Origin: Symbiodinium natans
Taxonomy: Eukaryota > Sar > Dinophyceae > Suessiales > Symbiodiniaceae
Direction: 5' to 3'
Length of the DNA stretch: 64,000 nucleotides
Assembly: GCA_905221605.1 (NCBI GenBank)
Contig: CAJNDS010000479.1
Location: 5,001-69,000 of the forward strand
Shown here: positions 12,076 through 23,005 of the stretch, one piece after another
Layout: each line of letters begins with the position of its first letter
How positions within the stretch are numbered: the stretch's first letter is position 1
Translations under genes and position numbers: made by a program
Notes under the pieces: generated by a model
Seen by the model: the letters and a program-made list of their open reading frames with translations, nothing else
Told to the model about the DNA's origin: nothing
Databases searched by the model: none

Positions 12076-13610
12076 TGATGAGAAACAAGCATCATTGTCA
12101 CTACCACCTGATCGACCCCAAACCCAAACTTTGCAACATCAAAAGCAAGAGCTACATTTATTTATCCCTAAACTGTACAGCTCAATTCTCATTCCATGTA
12201 CTAGTACCTATTCATTCCAGACCCTGCCCAAGCCCTGCCCAAACCCTGCTCAGGCCTACTGCAAGCATCAAAGATCAAAGAAAGCAAGTCCTCCAGGACG
12301 GTGCCAAACCTGGATGTCGGCTTTGCGTGTTTAGCACCTTGGGTTGTAGTACCATGCGATGATAGCTGGCCATGAGGTCCGCGGCATTTCATAACCCCAA
12401 ACCAGCCAAAAAGTGATCGTTTCTTTGCATCTTTGGAGCTTCTTGGTTTTGGGGCCTGACCTCTAAACACAACTGTCCGCAAGAAGCCATGGTCGAACAC
12501 ATGCCTGAGAAATGCGCCATGAACACACGCAAGGAGTCATTACGTTGCACCAAGACTAAATGCAAGGCGTCACGTCATGAGCTCCAGAACCTTGCACATG
12601 CTGAAAGCCACATGCGATCTGGGGCCATTAACTTGCAAGCCACAACAGAAACACCCCCCACCCCCTTTCAAAGCCTTGAAAGTCTCCAGTCTAAGAATCC
12701 AGCTCTGTATCGCAGCAGCTGGTTTTCTCTGCCTGAGACGACCACGATGTGCAACGATCAGGCAAAAAACATTCAATGGATTACAAGAGAAACCACATCA
12801 AAGACGAAGGGATCCACAGCACAGGACAAACATCGACCTGGCAAAGTGCAAATAACAAACAGCAATGAGTCGACCCCACTTGCGCAGCTAGCTCCCTTGC
12901 AACAGTGGATGTTGCGACGGCAACAAATGAAAGCTCTCTCAGCTAGTGCTTTGGTTTGCTTACAAGTCGACACTCCCCTTCTCCGAATGATCTTGCAGTC
13001 CCGAACCCCGGCACCTACACAACATTAAATTGAAGTCACTGCATCACAAGGCTCCAAACATTCAACCCCACACTAGACTCGCTTTGTTTGGTTTTTGAAG
13101 TGCTTCACACAAAGGAAAAGAAGATCTATACTGTAAAACTAAGCCTATGTGGTAATTTTTGCCATACATCTGTCAAAAAAAGAAAAGCACGCCATGACAC
13201 ACGGTAGTGTTCATGCCTACCACAAACGCAGTTAACAAGAGCTTGCTCTTCCCCAACAATATCAATATTGCTGGCATGAGTGAGACACGAGTCCGCCCAA
13301 TGGGCACTTACGTTGTTAGATCCAAAGGTACGTCGGGAACATACACATTGTTTTTCACACGAATCCGCTTGGAAGGAAAGCCGATCGGTCAAGTGGAGCA
13401 AAAGGCCTCAATGGGATGTGTAACTCCGGTAACCGTGAACGCTGGCGCGTTGACAGTCGGTTCCGACCTTCCGTATTGGGAGGATTCCCGCTGCTCATGT
13501 TCCTAGGACACAAATAAACCATCAAAATTGTTTGTCGAGAAAGCCGAAGTAAAACCGATGCAAAAGAACCAGGGCTTGAACAAAGAAGGATCGCCACAAC
13601 GGCAAGGGTG
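12076..13610. other. unique DNA between two satellite blocks
   Basis: Non-repetitive sequence with a frame of 179 codons at 12489-13028 (plus) that has no recognisable domain and mixed composition. It could be chance or contain host exons; I cannot tell. Confidence 0.4.
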
Positions 13611-14100
13611 CTGAGCCGGGGTGAAAGAATGAATGAACGAACGAATGAACGAATGAATAAATACATGAATAGGTGAGTGGGTGAATGACTGACTTGCGAG
13701 AATGATGGATGAATGAATGAATGAATGAATGAACGAACGCACGAACGAATGAACGAATGAATGAACGAACGAACGAATGAATAAATGAGTGAGTGAGTGA
13801 ATGAGTGAATTGCGTGAATGAGTGAATGAATGGATGAATGAATGAATGAATGAACGAATGAAGGAATGAATGAATGCATGAATGCATGAATGCATGAATG
13901 CATGAGTGCATGACTGCATGACTGCATGAATGCATGAGTGCATGACTGCATGACTGCATGACTGCATGACTGCATGAATGCATGAATGCATGAATGCACG
14001 AATGCATGACTGCACGAATGCACGAATGCATGAATGCATGAATGCATGAATGCATGAATGCATGAATGCATGAATGCATGAATGCATGAATGCATGAATG
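13610..14100 (+). repeat. GAAT/GAAC and GAATGCAT satellites
   Basis: About 13625-13870 is a 4-bp GAAT array with GAAC variants. About 13870-14100 is an 8-bp GAATGCAT array; its GCATGAATGC segments contain the self-complementary hexamer ATGCAT. Long frames on the minus strand are low-complexity HSCIHAFM-type repeats. Confidence 0.9.
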
Positions 14101-15400
14101 GAATGAGAATGGAATGAGAATGGAATGAGAATGGAATGAGAATGGAATGAGAATGGAATGAGAATGGAATGAGAATGGAATGAGAATGGAATGAGAATGG
14201 AATGAGAATGGAATGAGAATGGAATGAGAATGGAATGAGAATGAGAATGGAATGAGAATGGAATGAGAATGGCATGAGAATGGAATGAGAATGGAACGAG
14301 ACTGGAATGAGAATGGAATGAGAATGGGATGAGAATGGAATGAGAATGGGATGAGAATGGAATGAGAATGGAATGAGAATGGAGTGAGAAAGGAATGAGA
14401 ATGGAATGAGAATGGAATGAGAATGGAATGAGAATGGAATGAGAATGGAATGAGAATGGAATGAGAATGGAATGCGACTGGAATGAGACTGGACTGAATA
14501 AACTGAATGAACTGAATCAACTGAACGAACTGAGTGAACTGAATGAACTGAATGAACTGAATGAACTGAATGAACTGACTGAACTAAATGAACTGAATGA
14601 ACTGAATCAATGAAGGGAATGAAGGGAATGAAGGGAATGAAGGGAATGAAGGGAATGAAGGGAATGAAGGGAATGAAGGGAATGAAGGGAATCAAGGGAA
14701 TCAAGGGAATCAAGGGAATCAAGGGAATCAAGGGAATCAAGGGAATCAAGGGAATCAAGGGAATCAAGGGAATCAAGGGAATCAAGGGAATCAAGGGAAT
14801 CAAGGGAATCAAGGGAATCAAGGGAATCAAGGGATCAAGGGAATCAAGGGAATCAAGGGGAATCATTTAATCCAGGGAACAAGTGAATCAATTGAATCAG
14901 GGAATCAAGGGAATCAAGGGAATCAAGGGAATCAAGGGAATCAAGGGAATCAAGGGAATCAAGGGAATCAAGGGAATCAAGGGAATCAAGGGAATCAAGG
15001 GAATCAAGGGAATCAAGGGAATCAAGGGAATCAAGGGAATCAAGGGAATCAAGGGAATCAAGGGATCAAGGGAATCAAGGGAATCAAGGGAATGAAGGGA
15101 ATGAAGGGAATGAAGGGAATGAAGGGAATGAATGGGGTGACTGGAGTGAGTGGAATGAATGGAATGAATGGAATGAATGGAATGAATGGAATGACTGGAA
15201 TGACTGGAATGACTGGAATGGAATGACTGGAATGACTGGAATGACTGGAATGACTGGAATGACTGGAATGACTGGAATGACTGGAATGACTGGAATGACT
15301 GGAATGACTGGAATGAATGGAATGAATGGAATGAATGGAATGAATGGAATGAATGGAATGAATGGAATGAATGGAATGAATGGAATGAATGGAATGAATG
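14098..15400 (+). repeat. GGAATGAGAAT, GGGAATCAA and GGAATGACT satellites
   Basis: In order: 11-bp GGAATGAGAAT units (14098-14480), GAACTGAAT units (14490-14610), 9-bp GGGAATGAA (14610-14690), 9-bp GGGAATCAA (14690-15080, broken by an ATTTAATCCAGG patch near 14863-14900), then GGAATGACT and GGAATGAAT units (15130-15400). All derive from a GGAAT core. Confidence 0.9.
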
Positions 15401-15720
15401 AACTGAAGGAATTGAAGGAACTACTGAAGGAACTGAAGGGACTGAAGGGGGAATGAAGGGATGAAGGGAATGAAGGGAATGAACTGGGAATGAGCTGGGA
15501 GTGAACTGGGACTGGGGACTGGAACGTTGGGGGACGAACGTTGGTAAGTGACACTTTGGGGAATGAACGCTGGGGAATGAACGAACGCTGGGGGGTGAAT
15601 GAATTGGGAATGAATTGGGAATGAAATTGGGAATGAATTGTGAATGAGTTGGGAATGAATTGGGAATGAATTGGGAATGAATTAATGATGAATTGGGAAT
15701 GATGAATGGGAATGAAGGGA
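15395..15720 (+). repeat. recurrent island 1 inside the GGAAT satellites
   Basis: This block is more complex than the surrounding satellite. It contains GAACTGAAGG, GAACGTTGG, TTGGTAAGTGACACTTTGGG, GAACGCTGGG and GAATTGGGAATGA. Closely similar blocks recur at about 19508-19740 and 20545-20710, so a composite higher-order unit has been copied. Confidence 0.75.
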
Positions 15721-16395
15721 ATGAAGGGAATGAAGGGAATGAAGGGAATGAAGGGAATCAGAAGGGAATGAAGGGAATGAAGGGAATCAAGAAAATCAAG
15801 GGAATCAGAAGGGAATGAAGGGAATGAAGGGAATGAAGGGAATGAAGGGAATGAAGGGAATGAAGGGAATGAAGGGAATGAAGGGAATGAAGGGAATGAA
15901 GGGAATGAAGGGAATGAAGGGAATGAATGGAATGAAGGGAAGGAAGGGAATTGAGTGGAATGAAAGAAAGGAAGGAATGAATGGAAGGGACGGAAGGGAC
16001 GGAAGGAATGGAAGGAATGGAAGGGATGGAAGGGATGGAAGGAATGGAAGAAATGGAAGGAATGGAAGGAATGGAAGGGATGGAAGGAATGGAAGAAATG
16101 GAAGGAATGGAAGAAGGAATGGAAGAAGGAATGGAAGAAGGAATGGAAGAAGGAATGGAAGAAGGAATGGAAGAAGGAATGGAAGGAGGAATGGAAGGAG
16201 GAATGGAAGGAGGAATGGAAGGAGGAATGGAAGGAGGAATGGAAGGAGGAATGGAAGAAGGAATGGAAGGAATGGAAGGAATGGAAGGAGGAATGGAAGG
16301 AATGGAAGGAGGAATGGAAGGAGGAATGGAAGGGCGATACCAAAGCGAACAAAGACACAGAAATACAAGCAAAAAAGACGAAAATGAATAAAAGT
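15720..16395 (+). repeat. GGGAATGAA and GGAATGGAA satellites
   Basis: 9-bp GGGAATGAA units run to about 15930, then GGAATGGAA and GAAGGAATG units to about 16335. A short interruption at 16336-16395 (CGATACCAAAGCGAACAAAG and an A-rich stretch) separates this from the next array. Confidence 0.9.
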
Positions 16396-18640
16396 AAGGA
16401 ATGGAAGGAGGAATGGAAGGAGGAATGGAAGGAGGAATGGAAGGAGGAATGGAAGGAGGAATGGAAGGAGGAATGGAGGGAGGAATGGAGGGAGGAATGG
16501 AGGGAGGAATGGAGGGAGGAATGGAGGGAGGAATGGAGGGAGGAATGGAGGGAGGAATGGAAGGAGGAATGGAAGGAGGAATGGAAGGAGGAATGGAAGG
16601 AGGAATGGAAGGAGGAATGGAAGGAGGAATGGAAGGAGGAATGGAAGGAGGAATGGAAGGAGGAATGGAAGGAGGAATGGAAGGGGGAATGGAAGGAGGA
16701 ATTGAAGGATGAATGGAAGAAGGAATGGAAGAAGGAATGGAAGAAGGAATGGAAGAAGGAATGGAAGAAGGAATGGAAGAAGGAATGGAAGAAGGAATGG
16801 AAGGAATGGAAGAAGGAATGGAAGGAGGAATGGAAGGAGGAATGGAAGGAGGAATGGAAGGAGGAATGGAAGGAGGAATGGAAGGAGGAATGGAAGGAGG
16901 AATGGAAGGAGGAATGGAATGGAAGGAGGATGGAAGGAAGGGAAGGAGGATGGAAGGAGGAATGGAAGGAGGATGGAAAGAGGAATGAAGGAGGATGGAA
17001 GGAGGAATGGAAGGAGGAATGGAAGGAGGAATGGAAGGAGGAATGGAAGGATGAATGGAAGGAGGAATGGAAGGAGGAATGGAAGGAGGAATGGAAGGAG
17101 GAATGGAAGGAGGAATGGAAGAAGGAATGGAAGAAGGAATGGAAGAAGGAATGGAAGAAGGAATGGAAGAAGGAATGGAAGGAATGGAAGGAGGAATGGA
17201 AGGAATGGAAGGAGGAATGGAAGGAGGAATGGAAGGAGGAATGGAAGGAGAATGGAAGGAGGAATGGAAGGAGGAATGGAAGGAGGAATGGAAGGAGGAA
17301 TGGAAGGAGGAATGGAAGGAGGAATGGAAGGAGGAATGGAAGGAGGAATGGAAGGAGGAATGGAAGGAAGAATGGAAGGAGGAATGGAAGGAGGAATGGA
17401 AGGAGGAATGGAAGGAGGAATGGAAGGAGGAATGGAAGGAGGAATGGAAGGAGGAATGGAAGGAGGAATGGAAGGAGGAATGGAAGGAGGAATGGAAGGA
17501 GGAATGGAAGGAAGAATGGAAGGAGGAATGGAAGGAGGAATGGAAGGAGGAATGGAAGGAGGAATGGAAGGAGGAATGGAAGGAGGAATGGAAGGAGGAA
17601 TGGAAGGAGGAATGGAAGGAGGAATGGAAGGATGAATGGAAGGAGGAATGGAAGGAGGAATGGAAGGAGGAATGGAAGGAGGAATGGAAGGAGGAATGGA
17701 AGAAGGAATGGAAGAAGGAATGGAAGAAGGAATGGAAGAAGGAATGGACGAACGCAGGACTGGATCTGGACTGGAAGGAGGAATGGAAGGAAGGGACGGC
17801 GGAAGGAAGGAGGAAATGGAGGAGGAATGGAAGGAAGGAATGGAAGGAGGAAGGAAGGAGGCATGGACGGAATGGAGGAGGAATGGAAGGAGGAATGGAA
17901 GGAGGAATGGAAGGAGGAATGGAAGGAGGAATGGAAGGAGGAATGGAAGGAGGAATGGAGGGAGGAATGGAGGGAGGAATGGAGGGAGGAATGGAGGGAG
18001 GAATGGAGGGAGGAATGGAGGGAGGAATGGAGGGAGGAATGGAAGGAGGAATGGAAGGAGGAATGGAAGGAGGAATGGAAGGAGGAATGGAAGGAGGAAT
18101 GGAAGGAGGAATGGAAGGAGGAATGGAAGGAGGAATGGAAGGAGGAATGGAAGGAGGAATGGAAGGGGGAATGGAAGGAGGAATTGAAGGATGAATGGAA
18201 GAAGGAATGGAAGAAGGAATGGAAGAAGGAATGGAAGAAGGAATGGAAGAAGGAATGGAAGAAGGAATGGAAGAAGGAATGGAAGGAATGGAAGAAGGAA
18301 TGGAAGGAGGAATGGAAGGAGGAATGGAAGGAGGAATGGAAGGAGGAATGGAAGGAGGAATGGAAGGAGGAATGGAAGGAGGAATGGAAGGAGGAATGGA
18401 AGGAGGAATGGAAGGAGGAATGGAAGGAGGAATGGAAGGAGGAATGGAAGGAGGAATGGAAGGAAGAATGGAAGGAGGAATGGAAGGAGGAATGGAAGGA
18501 GGAATGGAAGGAGGAATGGAAGGAGGAATGGAAGGAGGAATGGAAGGAGGAATGGAAGGAGGAATGGAAGGAGGAATGGAAGGAGGAATGGAAGGAGGAA
18601 TGGAAGGAGGAATGGAAGGAGGAATGGAAGGAGTGGAAGG
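16396..18640 (+). repeat. 12-bp GGAGGAATGGAA satellite
   Basis: A nearly regular 12-bp array with GGAGGAATGGAG, GAAGGAATGGAA and GGAATGGAA variants. The order of variants in about 16396-16920 is repeated in about 17880-18420, an offset of about 1484 bases. The rare variants GGGGGAATGGAA and GGAATTGAAGGATGAATGG occur once in each copy. Since 12 is a multiple of 3, all frames stay open. Confidence 0.95.
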
Positions 18641-19510
18641 GGGGATGGAAGGAATGGAAGGAGGAATGGAAGGGGAGGAATGGAAGGAGTGGAAGGGGGG
18701 ATGGAAGGAATGGAAGGAGGGATGGAAGGGACGGAAGGGAAGGGGCGGAAGGGAGGGAAGGGAAGGGGCGGAAGGGAGGGAAGGGAAGGGACGGAAGGGA
18801 TGGAAGGGATGGAAGGGATGGAAGGGAGGGAAGGGATGGAAGGGATGGAAGGGATGGAAGGGGATGGAAGGGATGGAAGGCTGCGAAGGGTGGAAGGGAT
18901 GGGACGGGATGGAAGGGAGGAAGGGATGGAAGGAGGGGGAGGGTGGAAGGGGGGAGGGATGGAAGGAGGGAAGGGATGGATAGGGATGGAAGGGATGGAA
19001 GGGATGGAAGGGATGGAAGGCTGGAAGGGATGGAAGGGATGGAAGGGATGGAAGGGATGGAAGGGATGGAAGGGATGGAAGGGATGGAAGGGATGGAAGG
19101 GATGGAAGGGACGGAAGGGACGGAAGGGACGGAAGGGACGGAAGGGATGGAAGGGATGGAAGGGATGGAAGGGATGGAAGGGATGGGATGATGGAAGGAA
19201 TGGGATGATGGAAGGAATGGGATGATGGAAGGAATGGGATGATGGAAGGAATGGGATGATGGAAGGAATGGGATGATGGAAGGAATGGGATGGAAGGAAT
19301 GGGATGGGATGGAAGGAATGGGATGGGATGGAAGGAATGGGATGGGATGGAAGGGGATGGGATGGAAGGGGATGGGAAGGAATGGGATGGAAGGAATGGG
19401 ATGGAAGGAATGGGATGGAAGGAATGGGATGGAAGGAATGGGAGGGAAGGAATGGGAGGGAAGGAATGGGATGGAAGGAATGGGATGGAAGGAATGGGAT
19501 GGAAGGAATG
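18640..19510 (+). repeat. GGGATGGAA and GGAATGGGAT satellites
   Basis: 9-bp GGGATGGAA units with GGGACGGAA variants run to about 19190. Then come GATGGAAGGAATGG units, 14-15 bp long, to about 19510. Confidence 0.9.
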
Positions 19511-19740
19511 GAATGAATGAACTGAAGAAAATGAAGGAATTGAAGGAACTACTGAAGGAACTGGGAGTGAACTGGGACTGGGTGGGGACTGGAACGTTGG
19601 GGGCGGGGGTGAGCGTTGGTAAGTGGACGTTGAGCGAACGTTTTGAACGAACGTTGAGAAATGAAACGAACGGTGGAATGAATGAATTAGTGATGAACTG
19701 GGAATGATGAATTGGAATTGGGAGTGATGAATGCGGAATG
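19508..19740 (+). repeat. recurrent island 2 inside the GGAAT satellites
   Basis: Shares with islands 1 and 3 the elements GAACTGAAG, GAACTACTGAAGGAACTG, GGAACGTTGGGGG, GTTGGTAAGTG and GAATTAGTGATGAA, in the same order. Confidence 0.75.
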
Positions 19741-20545
19741 ATGAGTGGGGAATGATGAATGGGGAGTGATGCATGGGGAATGATAGATGGGGAATGATGG
19801 GCGGGAGGGGAGTGATGAGTGGGGAATGAATGGGAAATGATGAATGGGGAATGATGCATGGGGAGTGATGAGTGGGGAATGATGAGTGGGGAATGATGAA
19901 TGGGGAATGATGAGTGGGAAATGATGAATGGGGAATGATGAATGGGGAATGGGGAATGATGAATGGGGAATGATGCATGGGGAATGATGCATGGTGAATG
20001 ATGCATGGTGAATGATGAATGGTGAATGATGAATGGTGAATGATGAATGGTGAATGATGAATGGTGAATGATGAATGGTGATGAATGGTGAATGATGAAC
20101 GGGGAATGATGAATGGGGAATGGGAAGGAATGGAAGGAATGGAATGAATGGAATGAATGGAATGAGTGGAATGAGTGGAATGAATGGAATGAGTGGAATG
20201 AGTGGAATGAGTGGAATGAGTGGAATGAGTGGAATGAGTGGAATGAATGGAATGATGGAATGAGGAATGAATGGAATGACCGGAATGACCGGAATGAATG
20301 GAATGAATGGAATGCATGGAATGGCATGGAATGGCATGGAATGGCATGGAATGGCATGGAATGGCATGGAATGGCATGGAATGGCATGGAATGGCATGGA
20401 ATGGCATGGAATGGCATGGAATGGCATGGAATGGCATGGAATGGCATGGAATAGCATGGAATGGCATGGAATGGCATGGAATGGCATGGAATGGCATGGA
20501 ATGGCATGGAATGCATGGGGTGCATGGAGTGCGTGGAATGCATGA
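19740..20545 (+). repeat. GATGAATGGGGAAT, GGAATGAGT and GGCATGGAAT satellites
   Basis: 14-15 bp GAATGATGAATGGGG units (to 20110), 9-bp GGAATGAGT units (20130-20290), and a very regular 10-bp GGCATGGAAT array (20300-20515). The last one yields long [10 protein letters not shown]-type frames that are not genes. Confidence 0.9.
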
Positions 20546-20880
20546 AATGAAGGCATTGAATGAAGGAACTGAAGGGACTGAAGGGGCTGAAGGGAATGAA
20601 GGCTGTGGGGATGAACGTTGGTAAGTGAAACTTTGGGGGATGAACGCTGGGGAATGATGGATGGGAATGAATTGGGAAGAATTAATGATAAATTGGGAAT
20701 GATGAATGGTGAATGATGAATGGCGAATGATGAATGGTGAGTGATGAATGGTGAGTGATGAATGATGAATGGTGAGTGATGAATGATGAATGGTGAATGA
20801 TGAATGGTGAATGATGATTGGTGAATGATGAAGGGTGATGAATGATGAATGGTGAATGATGAATGGTGAATGAATGCTTG
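20545..20880 (+). repeat. recurrent island 3 and GATGAATGGTGAAT satellite
   Basis: 20545-20710 matches the islands at 15395 and 19508 (GAACTGAAGGGACTGAAGGG, GTTGGTAAGTGAAACTTTGG, GAACGCTGGG). 20690-20875 is a GATGAATGGTGAAT-type array that ends just before the tRNA-like gene. Confidence 0.8.
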
Positions 20881-20995
20881 CAGAAAAAAAATGAACAAAA
20901 GTGTCTCAACCCCACCACACAAAACTTGAGAGCTTTTTTCCGCATAAACAGCGCACTAAATGACCAAGGATACATTTTTGCTTGTTCTTTCAGAA

Positions 20996-21067
20996 GGGCA
21001 GTTGGTGTAGTGGTATCACACCCGCTCAGCATGCGGGAGGCCCCGGGTTCAATCCCCGGACTGTCCA
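20996..21067 (+). tRNA. tRNA-Ala(AGC)-like gene
   Basis: A 72-base cloverleaf can be drawn without gaps. The 7-bp acceptor stem GGGCAGT/ACTGTCC contains a G3-U70 pair and is followed by A73, the alanine identity elements. The D arm is GTG/CAC, the anticodon stem CCCGC/GCGGG has loop TCAGCAT (anticodon AGC), and the T arm is CCGGG/CCCGG with loop TTCAATC. Internal A box (TGGTGTAGTGG) and B box (GGTTCAATCC) fit RNA polymerase III. No CCA is encoded, as usual in eukaryotes. Oddities: position 33 is C instead of the near-universal U, and no TTTT terminator follows for about 100 bases; an ATTCA-rich stretch follows instead. It may be a real gene or a tRNA-derived SINE head. Confidence 0.8.
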
Positions 21068-22150
21068 TTCTTCGCAATTATTCACCATTCAATTATTCAA
21101 TTATTCAATTATTCACCTATTCACCATTCACCATGTAAGGTTTGTTTGGGGTTTAGGGGTCGGGCTTAGGGATTTTTGGCGTTGGGGGTTTGTGGAATTA
21201 CTGGGGAGGCCCAAACACTTTTTGGAGCTCCCAAAAAAAGCCCCCAAAACACCAGTTTCAAACCTCTAATGGCAGCAAAGTGCTGGAAGCTTCCTTGCTT
21301 CCTTCACATTTCTCGCTGTAAAAAATTGACACTTTGACCCCACCAAAGTTCCAGATCGAGCAAAGGGTGGACCAAAAATTCTGCCAAGAGGTGTCTTAAG
21401 ACCTTTTGACAGAAAACCCAAAACTTTGAGAGAGTGCCTTATCTCAGCACCAAAGTGCGGGTGTCTCAATACCACTTGCAGAAAAAAATTGAACCAGAAA
21501 AGAGTGTCTCAAGACCACTTACGGAAACCCAAAAAAACTTTTGAACCAAAGGGTCTCAACACCCAATTTTGAGAAGTCCAGATCGGGTGTCTCAACACCA
21601 CTTGGAGAAAGCCCAAAAGTTTGAACTAAAAGGGGTTTCAAGAACCACTTTAAAAGAAAAACCCAAAACCTTTGAACCAAAAGAAGGCTCACACCAATCT
21701 TAAAACCATTCTTTGAACGACAGATATCTCAACACCAACAGGGTCCCACTTTTCTTGAGCCCTAGAATCGAGCCAGAAAAAAGGGGTCTTAAAAACCAAA
21801 CTCTTAAAACCAAAGGTGTCTCAAGACCACTGACAGAAAAATCCAAAAACTTGAACCAAAGTGTCTCAACGCTAAATGGCAGCACCACTTTGAGTCCACA
21901 TCAAACTAAAAGGTGTCTCAACACCACTTCAGCAGAAAACTTAAATTTTTAAACCAAAAAGAATGTCTCAAGACCGCTTTGACAAAAACCTAAAAATTTG
22001 AACCAGAACTGTCTCAACACCAAAGAGTGTCTCAGCACCATTTTTAAGTCCAGATCGAGGCAAAAAAAGCGTGTCTCAACACCACTTGGAAAAAACCATC
22101 TCAAGACACTTTGACAGACTTTGAACCAAAAATGTCTTAACACCAATCTC
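21068..22150 (+). repeat. degenerate repeat with GTGTCTCAACACCACTT core
   Basis: About fifteen diverged copies of a 40-60 base unit built from AAACCCAAAAACTTTGAACC followed by AAAGTGTCTCAACACCACTT. Copies lie across about 21290-22145. Isolated relatives occur at about 20880-20930 and 22805-22850. Short frames in it are not conserved between copies. Confidence 0.75.
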
Positions 22151-22850
22151 TTCAGGATTTGCCACGCGGAATTTGCAAAAAGTGAAGATGTCGAACAACA
22201 ACAAGAAAAAATTTGACAACAAACAAAAGTGTCCAAAAACCAGCAAAAACAGGCCCTGACAACAAACACATGTCAGATGTTTTCCAAAATGGTTCGGTTT
22301 GGGCGTCGCGCGCAATATTGACGTTTCGGCAGTGCAGTTGAACGCGTCTCGTCCTGCAGTTGAAGTCTGTCCAAACGGCACTGTCAGAGGCTTTCAAAAC
22401 GCTTGTTTCAAGTTGGCAGCAAAAAGCCAAGCGCCTGCATGAGCAGCTGCACTGACACAAAACGTGCTTCACGGCTCCACTTTGCAGGCCAGAAAACCAT
22501 TGCGAAACTGGCTGCTCTGTGTTACTTGTGTCAGGGCTGCGTGGCACAGGGTGGCTGCACTTCCTGCCAGGTCTGAGCAAGGACAAAAAGCTGGCAGGGT
22601 GACCGAAAAATCCCCAACACTGACGAATTCTTGAACGTTGCTCTCAAAGTGTGGCGAAAAATGGGGGCTCCCTTCTTGGCAAAACCCGGCTTTGTTGCAC
22701 TGGGGAGAGGCTCTCAAGCGACGCCAGTTCCAACACCCCCAAACCTGCACATTTCTCGCTGGGGAAATTCTGACCCCGCCAAAGTTGCAGATCGAGCAAA
22801 GGGTGGAAACTCAAAACTTTGAGAGGGTTGTCTCAGCACCAAAGTGCGGG
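22151..22850. other. unique DNA, no gene recognised
   Basis: Mixed sequence with short overlapping frames and no recognisable domain. Confidence 0.4.
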
Positions 22851-23005
22851 TAATGGTGAGTGGTGAATGGTGGATGGTGAATGGTGAATAGTGAATGGTG
22901 AGTGGTGAGTGGTGAGTGGTGAGTGGTGATGGTGAGTGGTGAGTGGTGAGTGGTGAGTGGTGAATAATCTAAAACAGCCTATACCCTAAACCCTAAACAG
23001 CCCTC
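22850..23005 (+). repeat. GGTGAGT microsatellite and a short CCCTAAA telomeric motif
   Basis: About 22855-22970 is a 7-bp GGTGAGT/GGTGAAT array. At 22981-22996 two CCCTAAA units follow, the complement of the plant/alga-type TTTAGGG telomere repeat. Confidence 0.8.

Noticed and set aside
8838-12107. Frames of 1089 and 971 codons on the minus strand
   Set aside because: Translations of the polypurine satellite (FLPFSLSP and LSLLSLLS repeats) open in several frames at once; no protein-like composition.
15084-20543. An 1819-codon minus-strand frame and several plus frames of 300-935 codons
   Set aside because: Satellite periods of 9 and 12 bases keep all frames open; the peptides are pure tandem repeats.
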